Shown: positions 44,464-54,575, counted from the stretch's first letter. The stretch is DNA of 64,000 nucleotides from Leptotrichia sp. OH3620_COT-345 (GCF_003932895.1 NZ_RQYW01000003.1:124001-188000); one strand, 5' to 3'. Notes: generated from the letters alone by a model not told the origin. Program-made: numbers and translations.

Positions 44464-45129
44464 TTGAAAAAATGTTTTATATTTTTACTTTATTCTTACT
44501 TTTAAACTTTTCTTCAATTACCAACTACCTGAAATTTAGAAAGTTATAACTAATTTAAAAAATTTGATTTCAGGATTTTACTGTCACCTAAAAACTTTTA
44601 AATACAATATTATAAGTATATTTGAAGCTTTCCCTTTTATTTTCCAATTAAACGTAGGAAATTAACTATCCTTTTATAATACACATACCGGAAGAATTAA
44701 TATTTACGAATTTTTCTCAAACATACTGAAAAAATTTTATAATAATTGAATCGAATAAAAAAGGGAAAGTTCAATAAATTAGTAGAATTATCAAGCATCA
44801 TCTTCAAAATTCTTTTTGAATTATTTTGACAGTACTGCTGACTATTATATTTCTGAAAAACGTTTTGAAATATTTGCTACTGATGTAAAAAAATAAATCA
44901 GATTGACTATAAAATTATTTCTTTCCCTCCTGACCCAAGAAGAATTTATTATATAAAAAAAATTAGTGATATTGAAATTGTATAATCAAACAATGATAAA
45001 TTTAAAAAACTTCACTTTACGGCTAAAATTGAAAATGGAAAAGTTATTGTTTACAGTAACGGACATTTTTTCTTTTCATATTACAAAAACGAAAATTCCC
45101 TATTTTGGAAAACCCGTCAGAAAAGCTGA
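44464..45129 (+). pseudogene. Decayed gene for a secreted or membrane protein of about 215 residues
   Basis: GGAG seven bases before a TTG at 44464 opens a signal-like MKKCFIFLLYS, which then hits a stop and shifts frame. Protein-like stretches continue across frames: FNKLVELSSIIFKILFE, DSTADYYISEKRFEIFATDV, NQIDYKIISFPPDPRRIYYI, KKISDIEIV-stop-SNNDKF, and KKLHFTAKIENGKVIVYSNG ending FWKTRQKS and a stop at 45127-45129. The pieces join if a few single-base indels and one stop are repaired. No family is recognised. The rest of the 44230-45344 gap shows only the flanking promoter and terminator. Confidence 0.55.
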
Positions 45130-45293
45130 AAAATCCTTATAAATACAGAACTGTAACAATTTGAATATTATTCTAACAATTAACCTAATAGTGTAAAGAA
45201 ATATCGGATTTCGAAAAATTGACTCACTGCCAAGAGTGAAGACAAGCTTTTTTTCCCCATACACATCTATACAATCTAATTAAAAATCAAAAA

Positions 45294-45330
45294 AATCGGA
45301 ATTTTTTCTTTATTAGAAAACATTCCGATT
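45294..45330 (-). terminator. Terminator after proC
   Basis: AATCGGAAT (45294-45302) pairs with ATTCCGATT (45322-45330); on the minus strand the stem is followed by a run of T. It lies just after the proC stop codon. Confidence 0.8.
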
Positions 45331-45344
45331 ATATTATAAAATTA

Positions 45345-46148
45345 CTATTTTTCACTCATTTTCTTTGATTTTTTCACACAGGCATTTACAGCATTTATTA
45401 CTGTTCCCCTGAAATTACCGTTTTCCAGAACTTTTACCGCTTCTATGGTTGTTCCTCCCGGAGATGTTACTTCATCTTTCAGTACACCCGGATGTTTCTC
45501 ACTTTGAAGAAGCATTTGAGCAGAACCTTTCACAGTCTGAGCCACTATTTCATAAGTCATATTTCTCGGAATGCCTTCAAGAACACCGGCGTCACTAAGA
45601 GCTTCCATAAACATATAAACATATGCAGGCAAAGAACCGCTTATTCCTGTAAAAGCATGTATAAGTTTTTCGTCAAGTTCAACACTTTTTCCAAAGCTGT
45701 TTAATAATCTGAATATCATTTTTTTTTCATTTTCATTTATATTTTTATTGAATACTACTGCAGTCATTCCTTCCAGTACCTGTGCAGGAGTATTCGGCAT
45801 GGTTCTTACTATTTTTTTATTTGCTCCGATTATATTTTCCACATAATTTATACTTATTCCTGCTGCAATTGTGACTATAATTTTATCTTTTTCTATACTG
45901 TCTTTTATTTTTTCCAGAACTTCAGCATAAATATCGGGCTTTACAGATAAAATTATTACATCACTGTTTTCAGTTACTTCTTTTTCATTATGTAAAACAT
46001 TTATACCGTAATTTTTAGATAATTCCTCTGATTTTTTCATATTTATATCATATACACTTATTTTATTTTCCGAAACTGAATTTGATGTTATTAATCCTTT
46101 TATTATGGAATTTCCCATATTTCCAATACCTATAAATCCTATTTTCAT
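45345..46148 (-). CDS. proC: Pyrroline-5-carboxylate reductase
   Basis: 267 residues, the usual length. It has the N-terminal Rossmann motif GFIGIGNMGNSIIKG, the VRTMPNTPAQV block and the C-terminal signature PGVLKDEVTSPGGTTIEAV. It reduces pyrroline-5-carboxylate to proline. AAAAGGAG lies before the ATG. proA and proB follow at higher coordinates on the same strand, separated by broken genes, so the three may be transcribed separately. Confidence 0.96.
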   Translation of the reverse strand: MKIGFIGIGNMGNSIIKGLITSNSVSENKISVYDINMKKSEELSKNYGINVLHNEKEVTENSDVIILSVKPDIYAEVLEKIKDSIEKDKIIVTIAAGISINYVENIIGANKKIVRTMPNTPAQVLEGMTAVVFNKNINENEKKMIFRLLNSFGKSVELDEKLIHAFTGISGSLPAYVYMFMEALSDAGVLEGIPRNMTYEIVAQTVKGSAQMLLQSEKHPGVLKDEVTSPGGTTIEAVKVLENGNFRGTVINAVNACVKKSKKMSEK

Positions 46149-46204
46149 TTTTACTCCTTTTATTTTAAAAAATTATTTTAAAACAACTTTTCCAATTATT
46201 TGAA

Positions 46205-46713
46205 TTATAGTTGTAATAAATGGTAAAAGAAAAACAATTCTAAAAATGAAAAATATATTTTTGTACCTGAAATATTAAAATCATTTTTTACCGGTATTTT
46301 CTGATTTTGTAAATATTTTTCAAATTCAATTATCTTCTCTCTCAAATATATCCTATTTCCTATTGAAGGTCTTATATTTGAGTGAGTATTCCTGTTCTTC
46401 CTTTTTCAAATAAATTTTATTTCTATAATTATATTCCACTTTGCAGCCTTTTACTTTAATTCCTTTATTATTAAAATATGAAACTCCATCTTCTACTTTT
46501 ACTTTTTTTTGTATTATACAGTAAATTATCCAAAAAATTATCAAGAGTAACATTTCTATTAAAAATACGGTATTTCCTATCCTTTCCTTATTTAAAAAAT
46601 TCAATATTGAAAAAACTGTATGAAAATAACACTACATATAAAAATATCTTTAGTTCTATAGGAAATTTTTTGAATACAAATCCTTTTATTTTTATATTAT
46701 TATATTCTTTCAT
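46205..46713 (-). pseudogene. Two-helix membrane protein gene broken by two frameshifts
   Basis: Three frames join into one protein of about 165 residues. The first (ATG at 46713) gives MKEYNNIKIKGFVFKKF and a membrane helix, ending at a stop near 46590. The second has another helix (VFLIEMLLLIIFWIIYCII) and a domain ending SLKYKTFNRK. Shifting one base near 46365 continues as RPSIGNRIYLREKIIEFEK and ends FFFYHLLQL at 46205. Layout resembles the broken gene at 48243-48837. Family unknown. Confidence 0.6.
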
Positions 46714-46787
46714 ACTTTCTACTTAATAATCTTATTCTCTCTTTTTCTTTTTTATCTAAATTCATTTTCTAATTTATAGAAATACTG

Positions 46788-48044
46788 TTATTTTCTTATT
46801 TGTCCGTTTCCTCTTATAATATACTTCGTAGTTGTTAATTCTCTAACTCCCATTGGACCTCTAGCGTGAAGCTTTTGAGTTGAAATACCTATTTCTCCTC
46901 CGAATCCGAATTCTCCCCCATCGGAAAATCTCGTAGAGACATTTACGTAAACTGCAGCAGAATCCACTTCATTTAAAAACTTCTCTGCATTATTTATAGA
47001 TTGGGTTATTATAGAGTCAGAATGTCCTGTGCTATGACTATTTATATATTCTATAGCTTCATTTATATCGTTTACCAATTTCAGAGACATAACCATATCA
47101 AGATACTCAGCTCCGAAATCCTCTTCTTCTGCAAGTTTTATATCATTTTTATTTCTTATAATTTCAAGTGCTTCTTTGCTGTATCTTAGTTCCACGCCTT
47201 TTTCCAAAAGTATTTCCGTAACTTCAGGCAACACTTTATCAGCAATATTCTTATGAATTAATACAGTTTCTATAGAATTACACGTACTCGGTCTTTGAGT
47301 TTTAGCATTTTCAATGATTGGAGAAACAATATCCTTTTCAGCACTTTCATCTACGAATATGTGACATACCCCCGCCCCTGTTTCAATTACCGGAACTGTA
47401 GCATTTTCAATGATAAATTTTTTCAGTCCTTTTCCCCCTCTCGGTATAAGGACATTTATATATTCATTGAGTCTAACCATTTCATTCACAAACTTTCTAT
47501 CTGTATCTTCTATCAATTGAACGGAATTTTCAGGAAGTCCCGCTTTTAGCCCGACTTCATTGAATAAATTACTCAAATAAATATTAGAATTTATAGCATT
47601 GGCTGAACCTCTCAAAATCACAGCATTAGATGATTTTATTGCCAATCCTGCAGAATCAACGGTCACATTGGGTCTTGATTCATATATTATCCCTATCACT
47701 CCTAAAGGAACTCTCTTTTTTTCAATAGTCATACCGTTTTTATGTTTCCATCCTTCAAGAATTTCTCCTATAGGGTCATTAAATGCAGCTATTTCAATTA
47801 AACTTTGTGCCATAGCTTCTATTCTATCGTCTGTCAGTTCAAGTCTATCAAGAAGTGCAAAGGAAAGTCCCTCTTTTTTTCCTTTTTCCAAATCTTCTCT
47901 GTTTGCTTTTTTTATTTCTTCTTTTTTATTAATAAGCTCCGCAGCTATCATTGTCAAAACCCTGTTTTTTGTTTCCGTATTCAAGGTAAGAAGTTTTTTT
48001 GAAGCTTCTTTGGCTCTTTTTCCCATTTCTTCTATATAATTCAT
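46788..48044 (-). CDS. proA: Glutamate-5-semialdehyde dehydrogenase (gamma-glutamyl phosphate reductase)
   Basis: 418 residues of the aldehyde dehydrogenase superfamily. Recognisable are IGIIYESRPNVTVDSAGLAIKS, VLRGSANA, the catalytic Cys region QRPSTCNSIET and the C-terminal GGEIGISTQKLHARGPMGVREL. It reduces glutamyl-5-phosphate with NADPH in proline synthesis. CAGGGAGAAA precedes the ATG. Confidence 0.96.
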   Translation of the reverse strand: MNYIEEMGKRAKEASKKLLTLNTETKNRVLTMIAAELINKKEEIKKANREDLEKGKKEGLSFALLDRLELTDDRIEAMAQSLIEIAAFNDPIGEILEGWKHKNGMTIEKKRVPLGVIGIIYESRPNVTVDSAGLAIKSSNAVILRGSANAINSNIYLSNLFNEVGLKAGLPENSVQLIEDTDRKFVNEMVRLNEYINVLIPRGGKGLKKFIIENATVPVIETGAGVCHIFVDESAEKDIVSPIIENAKTQRPSTCNSIETVLIHKNIADKVLPEVTEILLEKGVELRYSKEALEIIRNKNDIKLAEEEDFGAEYLDMVMSLKLVNDINEAIEYINSHSTGHSDSIITQSINNAEKFLNEVDSAAVYVNVSTRFSDGGEFGFGGEIGISTQKLHARGPMGVRELTTTKYIIRGNGQIRK

Positions 48045-48242
48045 ATTTTCTCCCTGTTGATCTTATTAAATAATATTAAATAAAGGGGACTCAAAAAAGG
48101 AAAACATTTTAACCTATAAAAAATATCTTTAGACATTTTACTGAAAACATCAAAATTATCAGTACTGAGAAAATATATATTCTTTATATTTACCGTGTTT
48201 TCGTCTTATGACACAACCCTTTTTTCTTTAAAACTGTTTTTA

Positions 48243-48837
48243 TTATATATTACTGAAATTTACTTTTATTTTTATTTCTCTTTCTTTTTTTCTAATGAAT
48301 TCCATTGCCACTCTCTTAGGAAAATTAAATAAAAATTCTACTGTTCCTCCATTTTTTATTTTTTCCATAATTTTCAGATAATTCGTTTTTACAAAATCTT
48401 GCCGAAACAACTCAAATCCTTTTTTCGGATATCCCCCAGCAACTTGACTTTTCCAAGTATCATTATTTTTATACCATATTGCCATAAATTGATTCGGATA
48501 ATATGCATGGGGAATGAAAAAATAATCCGTTTTTCCATAAAGTACTTTTTCTCCGTTCTTCCCCAAAGAAAACATCCTCATAATAATATATTGAGGGATA
48601 CAACTTTATAAGCATGTAAGTCATTACAAATGCAAAAAATGCAATTCCTAAAGTCAGCACTAAACAAATGATAATATATTATTACTCCGCTTCTTTCAAA
48701 CCCTCTTTCAAAATTTCCTATTAAAGAAAGCAACTGCATTAATTAAAAAAAGGTAAATATATAAAATAACCTATAGTTGTTATTTTCAGGCTCATATTCA
48801 TCCCCACTTTTTTCTTTACATTCTCATTATTACTCAT
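48243..48837 (-). pseudogene. Two-helix membrane protein gene broken by frameshifts
   Basis: From an ATG at 48837 the frame reads MSNNENVKKKVGMNMSLKIT, one membrane helix, then stops. Further segments in other frames are GNFERGFERSGVIIYYHLF, VLTLGIAFFAFVMTYMLIKL (second helix) with YPSIYYYEDVF, and LGKNGEKVLYGKTDYFFIPH through to KIKVNFSNI at 48243. About three single-base changes restore a protein of about 195 residues with two helices and a C-terminal soluble domain. The family is unknown; the upstream proB gene is intact. Confidence 0.65.
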
Positions 48838-48906
48838 TTTTATCATTCCGTTCTATATTTTATTTATTGTAAATTTTAACTTATTTTATCTATTTTTGCA
48901 ATTAAT

Positions 48907-50049
48907 TTATTTCTGCAAAATTGTCAGATTGTCAATATGTACCGCTTCATCAGCATATTTATGTCCTAATATATTTTCTATATCTTCACTGTGTCTACCT
49001 TTTATAAGGTTAATTTCTTCAGAAGAATAATTTGAAATTCCCATAGCGATAACTTCACCTTTCAGATTTTCTATTTTAGTAACAGCACCTTTACTAAATA
49101 TACCCTCTATAGATTTTACCCCTACAGGCAAAAGACTTTTTCCTTTGTATAATGCTTTTTCCGCTCCCTCATCTATTGTCAAAACTCCTTTTTTATTAGT
49201 TCCGTAAGCAAGCCAGTATTTTTTTGAACTTATTTTTTTATGTTTTTTCACAAAAAGAGTTCCTATGTTTTCTTTTTCTACTATTCTCGTAATATTTTCA
49301 GGATCATCCCCGCTTGCGATTATTAAATGTGTACCGATTTTTGTAGCCATTTCCGCAGCAATTATTTTAGTTACCATTCCTCCTGTGCCAAACTTTGTCC
49401 CTTCCCCTCCTGCATTCTTTTTTATATCTTCATTTATATTTCCTACAATTTCTATAAGATTTGCATCTTTATATTTTTGAGGATTTTTATTGTAAAGTCC
49501 TTGAACATCAGACAAAATAATTAATAAATCCGCATCTATAAGTCCTGCTACAAGAGCCGAAAGCGTATCATTATCTCCCACTTTTATTTCATCTGAAACT
49601 ACCGCATCATTTTCATTTACGACAGGTATTATTTTATTACTTAGAAGAGTATTGCATACATTTCTTGCATTCAGATATCTTCTCCTGTCGGAAAAATCTC
49701 CCTTTGTCAAAAGAAGCTGACCTATAATTTTATTATGCTCCTGAAAAAGCACCTGATAAAGATGAGTCAAAGCTACCTGTCCGACTGAAGCAAGTGCCTG
49801 TTTTTCCGACAATGTTTTAGGGCGCTCACTCATATTAAGTTTTCCCATTCCTGCTCCTATTGCCCCTGATGTCACAAGAACGATATCGTATCCTTTATCA
49901 GATAAATTACTTAGTTCAAGGACTATTTTTTTTATTTTTTCTCCATCCAGATTTCCGTCTTCTTTTGTCAAAGTCGATGTTCCTACTTTTACTACTATTT
50001 TCTGTATATTTCTTAATATTTCTTCTCTTATATTTTGTTCTTTTTTCAT
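48907..50049 (-). CDS. proB: Glutamate 5-kinase
   Basis: 380 residues: an amino-acid kinase domain (VVKVGTSTLT, VTSGAIGAGMGKL, NENDAVVSDEIKVGDNDTLSA, GGEGTKFGTGGMVTKI) and a C-terminal PUA domain (from about 285). It phosphorylates glutamate, the first and feedback-inhibited step of proline synthesis. It starts 23 bases after the amylase stop, so the two could share a transcript. Confidence 0.96.
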   Translation of the reverse strand: MKKEQNIREEILRNIQKIVVKVGTSTLTKEDGNLDGEKIKKIVLELSNLSDKGYDIVLVTSGAIGAGMGKLNMSERPKTLSEKQALASVGQVALTHLYQVLFQEHNKIIGQLLLTKGDFSDRRRYLNARNVCNTLLSNKIIPVVNENDAVVSDEIKVGDNDTLSALVAGLIDADLLIILSDVQGLYNKNPQKYKDANLIEIVGNINEDIKKNAGGEGTKFGTGGMVTKIIAAEMATKIGTHLIIASGDDPENITRIVEKENIGTLFVKKHKKISSKKYWLAYGTNKKGVLTIDEGAEKALYKGKSLLPVGVKSIEGIFSKGAVTKIENLKGEVIAMGISNYSSEEINLIKGRHSEDIENILGHKYADEAVHIDNLTILQK

Positions 50050-50072
50050 TTTTTCCCTTACTTTCCTTATAA

Positions 50073-51521
50073 TTATTCTCCTTCAGGAATCCAAACTGAA
50101 ATTTTCCCTGCCTGTACACCGAATATTGCAAATCCGTTTTCATCAACAATAATATTTTCAAATCCGCTTCCTGTGATTTCTTTCCATATCTGACCCGTTC
50201 TGTTTTTCCCCACTTCTATTATTTTTTCTCCACTGACATCATTTGACAGAACTGCTACACATCCACTGTTTCTGTCATTTTCTCTGCCTGTTCTATAAAA
50301 TGCTATAATATTTGGAAAATCAAAATAATTGAATTGAGTTCCATAAGCATAATTTTTCCTTACATACAAAAGCTGATCTATTATCCATTTATGTTCACTT
50401 TCATTCCCGCCAACACCGTAATAATCGCCATAAAATAGACAAGGATATCCTTTTTCCGATAAAAGTATTATTGCATAAGCATGAGGTTTAAACCAACTTT
50501 CTATTTGGGATTCCAATGCACTTCCTTTCTGTGAATCATGATTATCCACAAAAGAGACTGCTTGCATGGAATCTGATATTAAAATTGTATTATCCAGTAT
50601 TGTTCTTAAATCAAAACTTTTACCTTTTACAGAAGCTTCGTGAAAGTTAAAATGAAGTCCCACATCAAATAAATCTGTTTTGTAATCTAAACTTTCCAAA
50701 TATTCTTTTAGTATTTCGAGATTATCTTTCCAATATTCTCCCACTGAATAAAATTCCTCTCCATAAACGCTTCTTATTTCTCCGAGAAAATCTTTAACAA
50801 ATTCTTCACTTATATGTTTGACCGCATCCATTCTAAATCCGTCAAGCTTCAATTCATTTATAACCCATTTACCCCAGTTTATAACTTCTTTTTTCACTTC
50901 AGGATGAGCATAGTTCACATCAGCATTCATAAGATAGTCATAATTTCCCATTTCAGTATCTACACCTTTATCCCAGTCTTTGTTTTCTCCTAATATTTTA
51001 TAAATGGCATTTTTCCCGTTCCTATTATTAAAATCTACTCCTGTAAAAAAATTATAATTCCATTTAAAATCCGAGTATCTGTTATTCCTTCCGGGAAATG
51101 TGAATTTTGTCCATCCTTCTATTTCATAAGGTTCTGATATCACTTTTGTTCTATCTGAGGAATCTACTTCGACTGCCTGAAATTTTTCAGTTTCATCTGC
51201 ACCTGCCTTATGATTCAGAACAACATCGAGATATACATTTATACCGTATTTATGAAGTTCTTCTATAGCTTCTGTAAGTTCCTGTTTTGTCCCATATTTT
51301 GTTCTTATCGTCCCTTTCTGTTCAAACTCTCCCAAATCCCATAAATCATAAGCTCCATATCCTACATCCATAGAGGATGTTCCTTTATATGCCGGAGGAA
51401 TCCAAACAGCGGAAACTCCTACTTCACTTAAATGTGTAGCATCATCTTTAAGTCTTTTCCAGTGTTTTCCATCATCAGGTAAATTCCATTCAAAATATTG
51501 AATCATTACACCGTTTTCCAT
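50073..51521 (-). CDS. Cytosolic alpha-amylase (GH13)
   Basis: 482 residues from an ATG at 51521 with AAGGAAG five bases upstream; the longer frame includes this Shine-Dalgarno. No signal peptide is present, so it acts in the cytoplasm. GH13 regions appear in order: DVVLNHKAGAD, GFRMDAVKHIS (nucleophile Asp), YSVGEYW (acid-base Glu) and FVDNHDSQ (third Asp). It resembles Bacillus liquefying-type and E. coli AmyA enzymes and probably degrades stored glycogen or imported maltodextrin. Confidence 0.93.
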   Translation of the reverse strand: MENGVMIQYFEWNLPDDGKHWKRLKDDATHLSEVGVSAVWIPPAYKGTSSMDVGYGAYDLWDLGEFEQKGTIRTKYGTKQELTEAIEELHKYGINVYLDVVLNHKAGADETEKFQAVEVDSSDRTKVISEPYEIEGWTKFTFPGRNNRYSDFKWNYNFFTGVDFNNRNGKNAIYKILGENKDWDKGVDTEMGNYDYLMNADVNYAHPEVKKEVINWGKWVINELKLDGFRMDAVKHISEEFVKDFLGEIRSVYGEEFYSVGEYWKDNLEILKEYLESLDYKTDLFDVGLHFNFHEASVKGKSFDLRTILDNTILISDSMQAVSFVDNHDSQKGSALESQIESWFKPHAYAIILLSEKGYPCLFYGDYYGVGGNESEHKWIIDQLLYVRKNYAYGTQFNYFDFPNIIAFYRTGRENDRNSGCVAVLSNDVSGEKIIEVGKNRTGQIWKEITGSGFENIIVDENGFAIFGVQAGKISVWIPEGE

Positions 51522-51625
51522 CAGTTCTTCCTTTCTATTTCTTTTTTTAATATTTTTATACAAAAATTCTGGAAAATTTTATTACTTAAAAACTAAGAAC
51601 CTTCGTTCATTATTTCCTTAATCTT

Positions 51626-52369
51626 TTAAAGAGTAATCTTTTTTTTATTTATGTATTCTATAACTTCGATTAAATCCTCAGGTGTATCCACTCCTATGAC
51701 CTCCGAAACTGTTTCAAGTACTTTTATATTATATCCGTTTTCCATAAATTTCAGCTGTTCAAGAGATTCCACTTTTTCCAAAATTCCTTCTTTTAAATTT
51801 TTCAATTCTTTTAAAAATTTGAGTGTATACCCGTATATTCCTATATGTCTGTAATATTTAAAATCTTTCACCGCATATCTTTCATAAGGAATTAACGACC
51901 TGCTGAAATACAAAGCATTGTCATTAAAGTCTGTTATCACTTTTACTATATTCGGGTTTGAAATATCCTCCCCTGCCTGAAACTCCTTTTTCAATGTTAT
52001 AATTTCGGATTTTTCTTTCCTGTAGTTGTTTGCAATGAGATTAATTGATTCAATATCTATAAGAGGCTCATCTCCTTGTATGTTTATTGCAAAATCATAC
52101 TTTGCATAATCAGGATTATTTATAACTTCAGTTATTCTTGAAGTACCGTTTTCGTGCTCTGATGAGGTCATAATTACTTTCCCGCCGAATTTTTCCACAG
52201 TTTCAAATATTCTTTTATCATCTGTTGCTACGATTAATGTGTCAATATCAGCTTTTTCAGCTCTTTTATAAACCCATTCTATCATAGGATGTCCGTTTAT
52301 ATTTTTTAGCGGTTTCCCTTCAAATCTCGTAGAAGCGTATCTCGAAGGAATTACTCCTAATATTTTCAT
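51626..52369 (-). CDS. kdsB: 3-Deoxy-manno-octulosonate cytidylyltransferase
   Basis: 247 residues with the CMP-sugar transferase N-terminus IPSRYASTRFEGKPL, the INIQGDEPLID motif that binds metal and nucleotide, and SRSLIPYERY. It activates KDO as CMP-KDO for lipopolysaccharide, direct evidence for an outer membrane. It has AAAGGAG before the ATG and is 104 bases upstream of the amylase gene. Confidence 0.95.
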   Translation of the reverse strand: MKILGVIPSRYASTRFEGKPLKNINGHPMIEWVYKRAEKADIDTLIVATDDKRIFETVEKFGGKVIMTSSEHENGTSRITEVINNPDYAKYDFAINIQGDEPLIDIESINLIANNYRKEKSEIITLKKEFQAGEDISNPNIVKVITDFNDNALYFSRSLIPYERYAVKDFKYYRHIGIYGYTLKFLKELKNLKEGILEKVESLEQLKFMENGYNIKVLETVSEVIGVDTPEDLIEVIEYINKKKITL

Positions 52370-53580
52370 ATATTTCTCCTTTAATTAATATTCTTTATTT
52401 TTCTAATTTAATATAAAATTCAATAATACCCGTCATTTTGACTTTTTTAATATTTACAAATAATAATTATACAATTTTTCCGTTTTCCAAATATAACTTA
52501 AACGTTAAAATTTCCTTTTTATGAAAAAAACAGAAATTCAATTCAGCATTATATCTATATACAAATCATTGAAATTTTATGCTCTCTCTTTCCTATCTGA
52601 AAATAAAATAATCGACCTGAGTGTAGTAATTTTTAATCTTTGATATATTCTATATATTCTAAAAGTAAAATATTTATTTCTTATAACGAAAATTTTAGTT
52701 TCTTTATATTTTTAATTTGTGTATTTTTATTATATCATTTTATTAATTGATATGGAACTGATAAATAATATAAAATAAAGTTAATTATAAATATTTATAG
52801 TAAAATAGATAAATCCTTTACGATAAGAAAAAATCGGTTCTGTCACATTTAAATATGAAATTTAAAAAATTAAAATTATTTTGTAAATCATAAAATTTTC
52901 TGATTTAATATACATCATTACATGAAAAATAGTAAAAACATATAATATTTAATAAGAAATTTTCCCTTTGACTCCATTTTCTCGCTTTATGTGAATACTG
53001 TCAACATTTAATTTCAATACCATCCCGGTATCATTATTTACTATAAAAAAAGCTTTATATAATTTACATTGTTTTTAAAAATCTTTAAATCGGCTATAAT
53101 TTAAGCTTCTTATACCGTAATCATTCCAGATATTGTCAAAAATTCTCTTTAACTTATCCGTTTTTCATAATTCCATTATTATTTTCATTTGTAAATATTT
53201 TAAACAATACTGTATATCTTATTAATTTCATATTTTCAAATAAAATAAAAACTACTCAACTAAAAAAGCGAAATAATTTTATTTCCACTTTTTTTATTGG
53301 CATTATCAAAGAAATTTAACATAATATTAATTCTATCAACTATAGTCTTAATATTTTTATATTTAATTTTAATATACTATAAATTTTTTTCTTTATTAAT
53401 AAAGATAATTCCTCATTTTCTTAAAAATATTTGAATGCTGATCCTGCTGTAATTAAAACAACATTTAATTATTCATCATATATACTTGTATAATATATAA
53501 TTTATATTTTCATTTTAAATGTAAATAATATATTATAAAGTTAATAATCAAATCTTATTATGAAAGAAAGGGTGATAAAT
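52370..53580. other. Long AT-rich divergent gap
   Basis: About 1.2 kb between divergent genes. Except for the gene remnant at 52949-53231 it has no readable frame. A+T is extremely high, and no tRNA, repeat copy or strong promoter was recognised. It probably contains the promoters of kdsB and the cyclase gene and decayed sequence. Confidence 0.4.
52949..53231 (-). pseudogene. Gene remnant of unknown family
   Basis: From an ATG at 53231 the minus strand reads MKLIRYTVLFKIFTNENNNG, then after a one-base shift DKLKRIFDNIWNDYGIRSLN and YSRFKDF, a stop, and in the same frame LYKAFFIVNNDTGMVLKLN and VDSIHIKRENGVKGKIS to a stop at 52949. The amino-acid composition is protein-like and unlike the surrounding DNA. 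I could not assign a family. Confidence 0.45.
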
Positions 53581-54330
53581 GTGGAAAATAATTTGTGGAA
53601 ACTGTTGGAAACTTTAAAAAATTACAAATGGGTGGATCTTTCTCACGAACTTACAAATAACAGTCCTTACTGGAACGGAATGCCTAAAGGAGTGTTGGAA
53701 CTTAATAATACTATTATAGATTTCCCTGAAATGAATCTGAATATACAAACTCATAAGTTTCCGGGACAATTTGGAACTCATATAGACTATCCGGGACATT
53801 TTGTAAAAAATGCACGTTTAGCGGGAAATTTTAAAATAGAAGATACTGTCCTTCCTCTTGTTGTCATTGATTTAAGTGAAAAAGTCAGAAAAAACAATGA
53901 TTATGAGATAGACATTGACGATATCCTTGAATTCGAAAAACAATACGGTACTATTCCTGAAAATTCATTTGTCACTTTCAGGTCTGACTGGTATAAAAGA
54001 TGGCCTAATATGAATTCTTTAACAAATACTGATGAAAAAGGAAATGCACATACGCCGGGATGGCCTATTTCTACACTTGAATTTTTATTTGACAAAAGAA
54101 ACATTGCAGGAGTGGGGCATGAAACTCTTGATACCGATGCTGCTATTACTTGTGCAAAAAATGGAGACTTAATAGGAGAAAGATATATCCTGCAAAAGGA
54201 TAAATTTCAAGTTGAAGCAATGAGCAATCTTGACAAACTTCCTCCTGTAGGAGGAATAATATTCATTACTGCACCGAGAATTGTTCATGCTAACGGATTA
54301 CCCGCAAGAGTTTGGGCGATTATTCCTTAA
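53581..54330 (+). CDS. Cyclase/kynurenine formamidase-like hydrolase
   Basis: 249 residues from a GTG at 53581, which follows AAGGGTGAT; an ATG at 53560 has no Shine-Dalgarno of its own. The cyclase-family metal site QFGTHIDYPGHF (family form HxGTHxDxPxHF, with Gln-Phe in place of the first His-Gly) is present, with VDLSHELTNNSPYW near the N-terminus and GVGHETLDTDA near the middle. Members hydrolyse N-formylkynurenine, isatin or similar cyclic amides; the substrate here is unknown. It is monocistronic with a strong terminator. Confidence 0.85.
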   Translation: MENNLWKLLETLKNYKWVDLSHELTNNSPYWNGMPKGVLELNNTIIDFPEMNLNIQTHKFPGQFGTHIDYPGHFVKNARLAGNFKIEDTVLPLVVIDLSEKVRKNNDYEIDIDDILEFEKQYGTIPENSFVTFRSDWYKRWPNMNSLTNTDEKGNAHTPGWPISTLEFLFDKRNIAGVGHETLDTDAAITCAKNGDLIGERYILQKDKFQVEAMSNLDKLPPVGGIIFITAPRIVHANGLPARVWAIIP

Positions 54331-54341
54331 AAACTTACTAT

Positions 54342-54368
54342 TGAGGGCTGTAACGCCCTCATTTTTTT
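54342..54368 (+). terminator. Rho-independent terminator after the cyclase gene
   Basis: TGAGGGC (54342-54348), loop, GCCCTCA (54355-54361) and a T7 run, beginning 12 bases after the stop codon. Confidence 0.95.
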
Positions 54369-54414
54369 ATGTTTTTAATTCCCATAATATTCAAAATTTT
54401 CCAAAAAAATATTA

Positions 54415-54515
54415 AATTACATTGAGCAGAGAAATAACTGTCTGAATAAAGTAAATTTGTTGTTTTTCAAACATAAGAATTGTTTTTGAATTTGCAGGAC
54501 GATGAGACTCTCATA
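54415..54515 (+). repeat. Dispersed intergenic repeat, 3'-half copy
   Basis: ATTGAGCAGAGAAATAACTG, TCTGAATAAAGTAAATTTG and TTTTTCAAACATAAGAATTG align with 38565-38625 (GCTGAACAGAAAAATTAATG, TCTGAACAAAGTAAGTTTTC, TTTTTCAAGCATAATAAATT) in the same order. About three bases in four match. Confidence 0.5.
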
Positions 54516-54520
54516 AAAGA

Positions 54521-54562
54521 AAAAATGCCCTCAAACCTAAAATCCGATTTTCAGACATTTTC
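54521..54562 (-). terminator. Probable terminator after the SPFH gene
   Basis: On the minus strand AAAATG pairs with CATTTT around an inner GAAAATC/GATTTT stem, followed by a T-rich tract. It lies 14 bases after the stop codon. Confidence 0.5.
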
Positions 54563-54575
54563 TATTTTTCTTTTG

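Noticed and set aside
45130-45293. Possible dispersed-repeat copy near GACTCACTGCCAAGAGTGAAG
   Set aside because: Only short blocks resemble the repeat and their order does not match.
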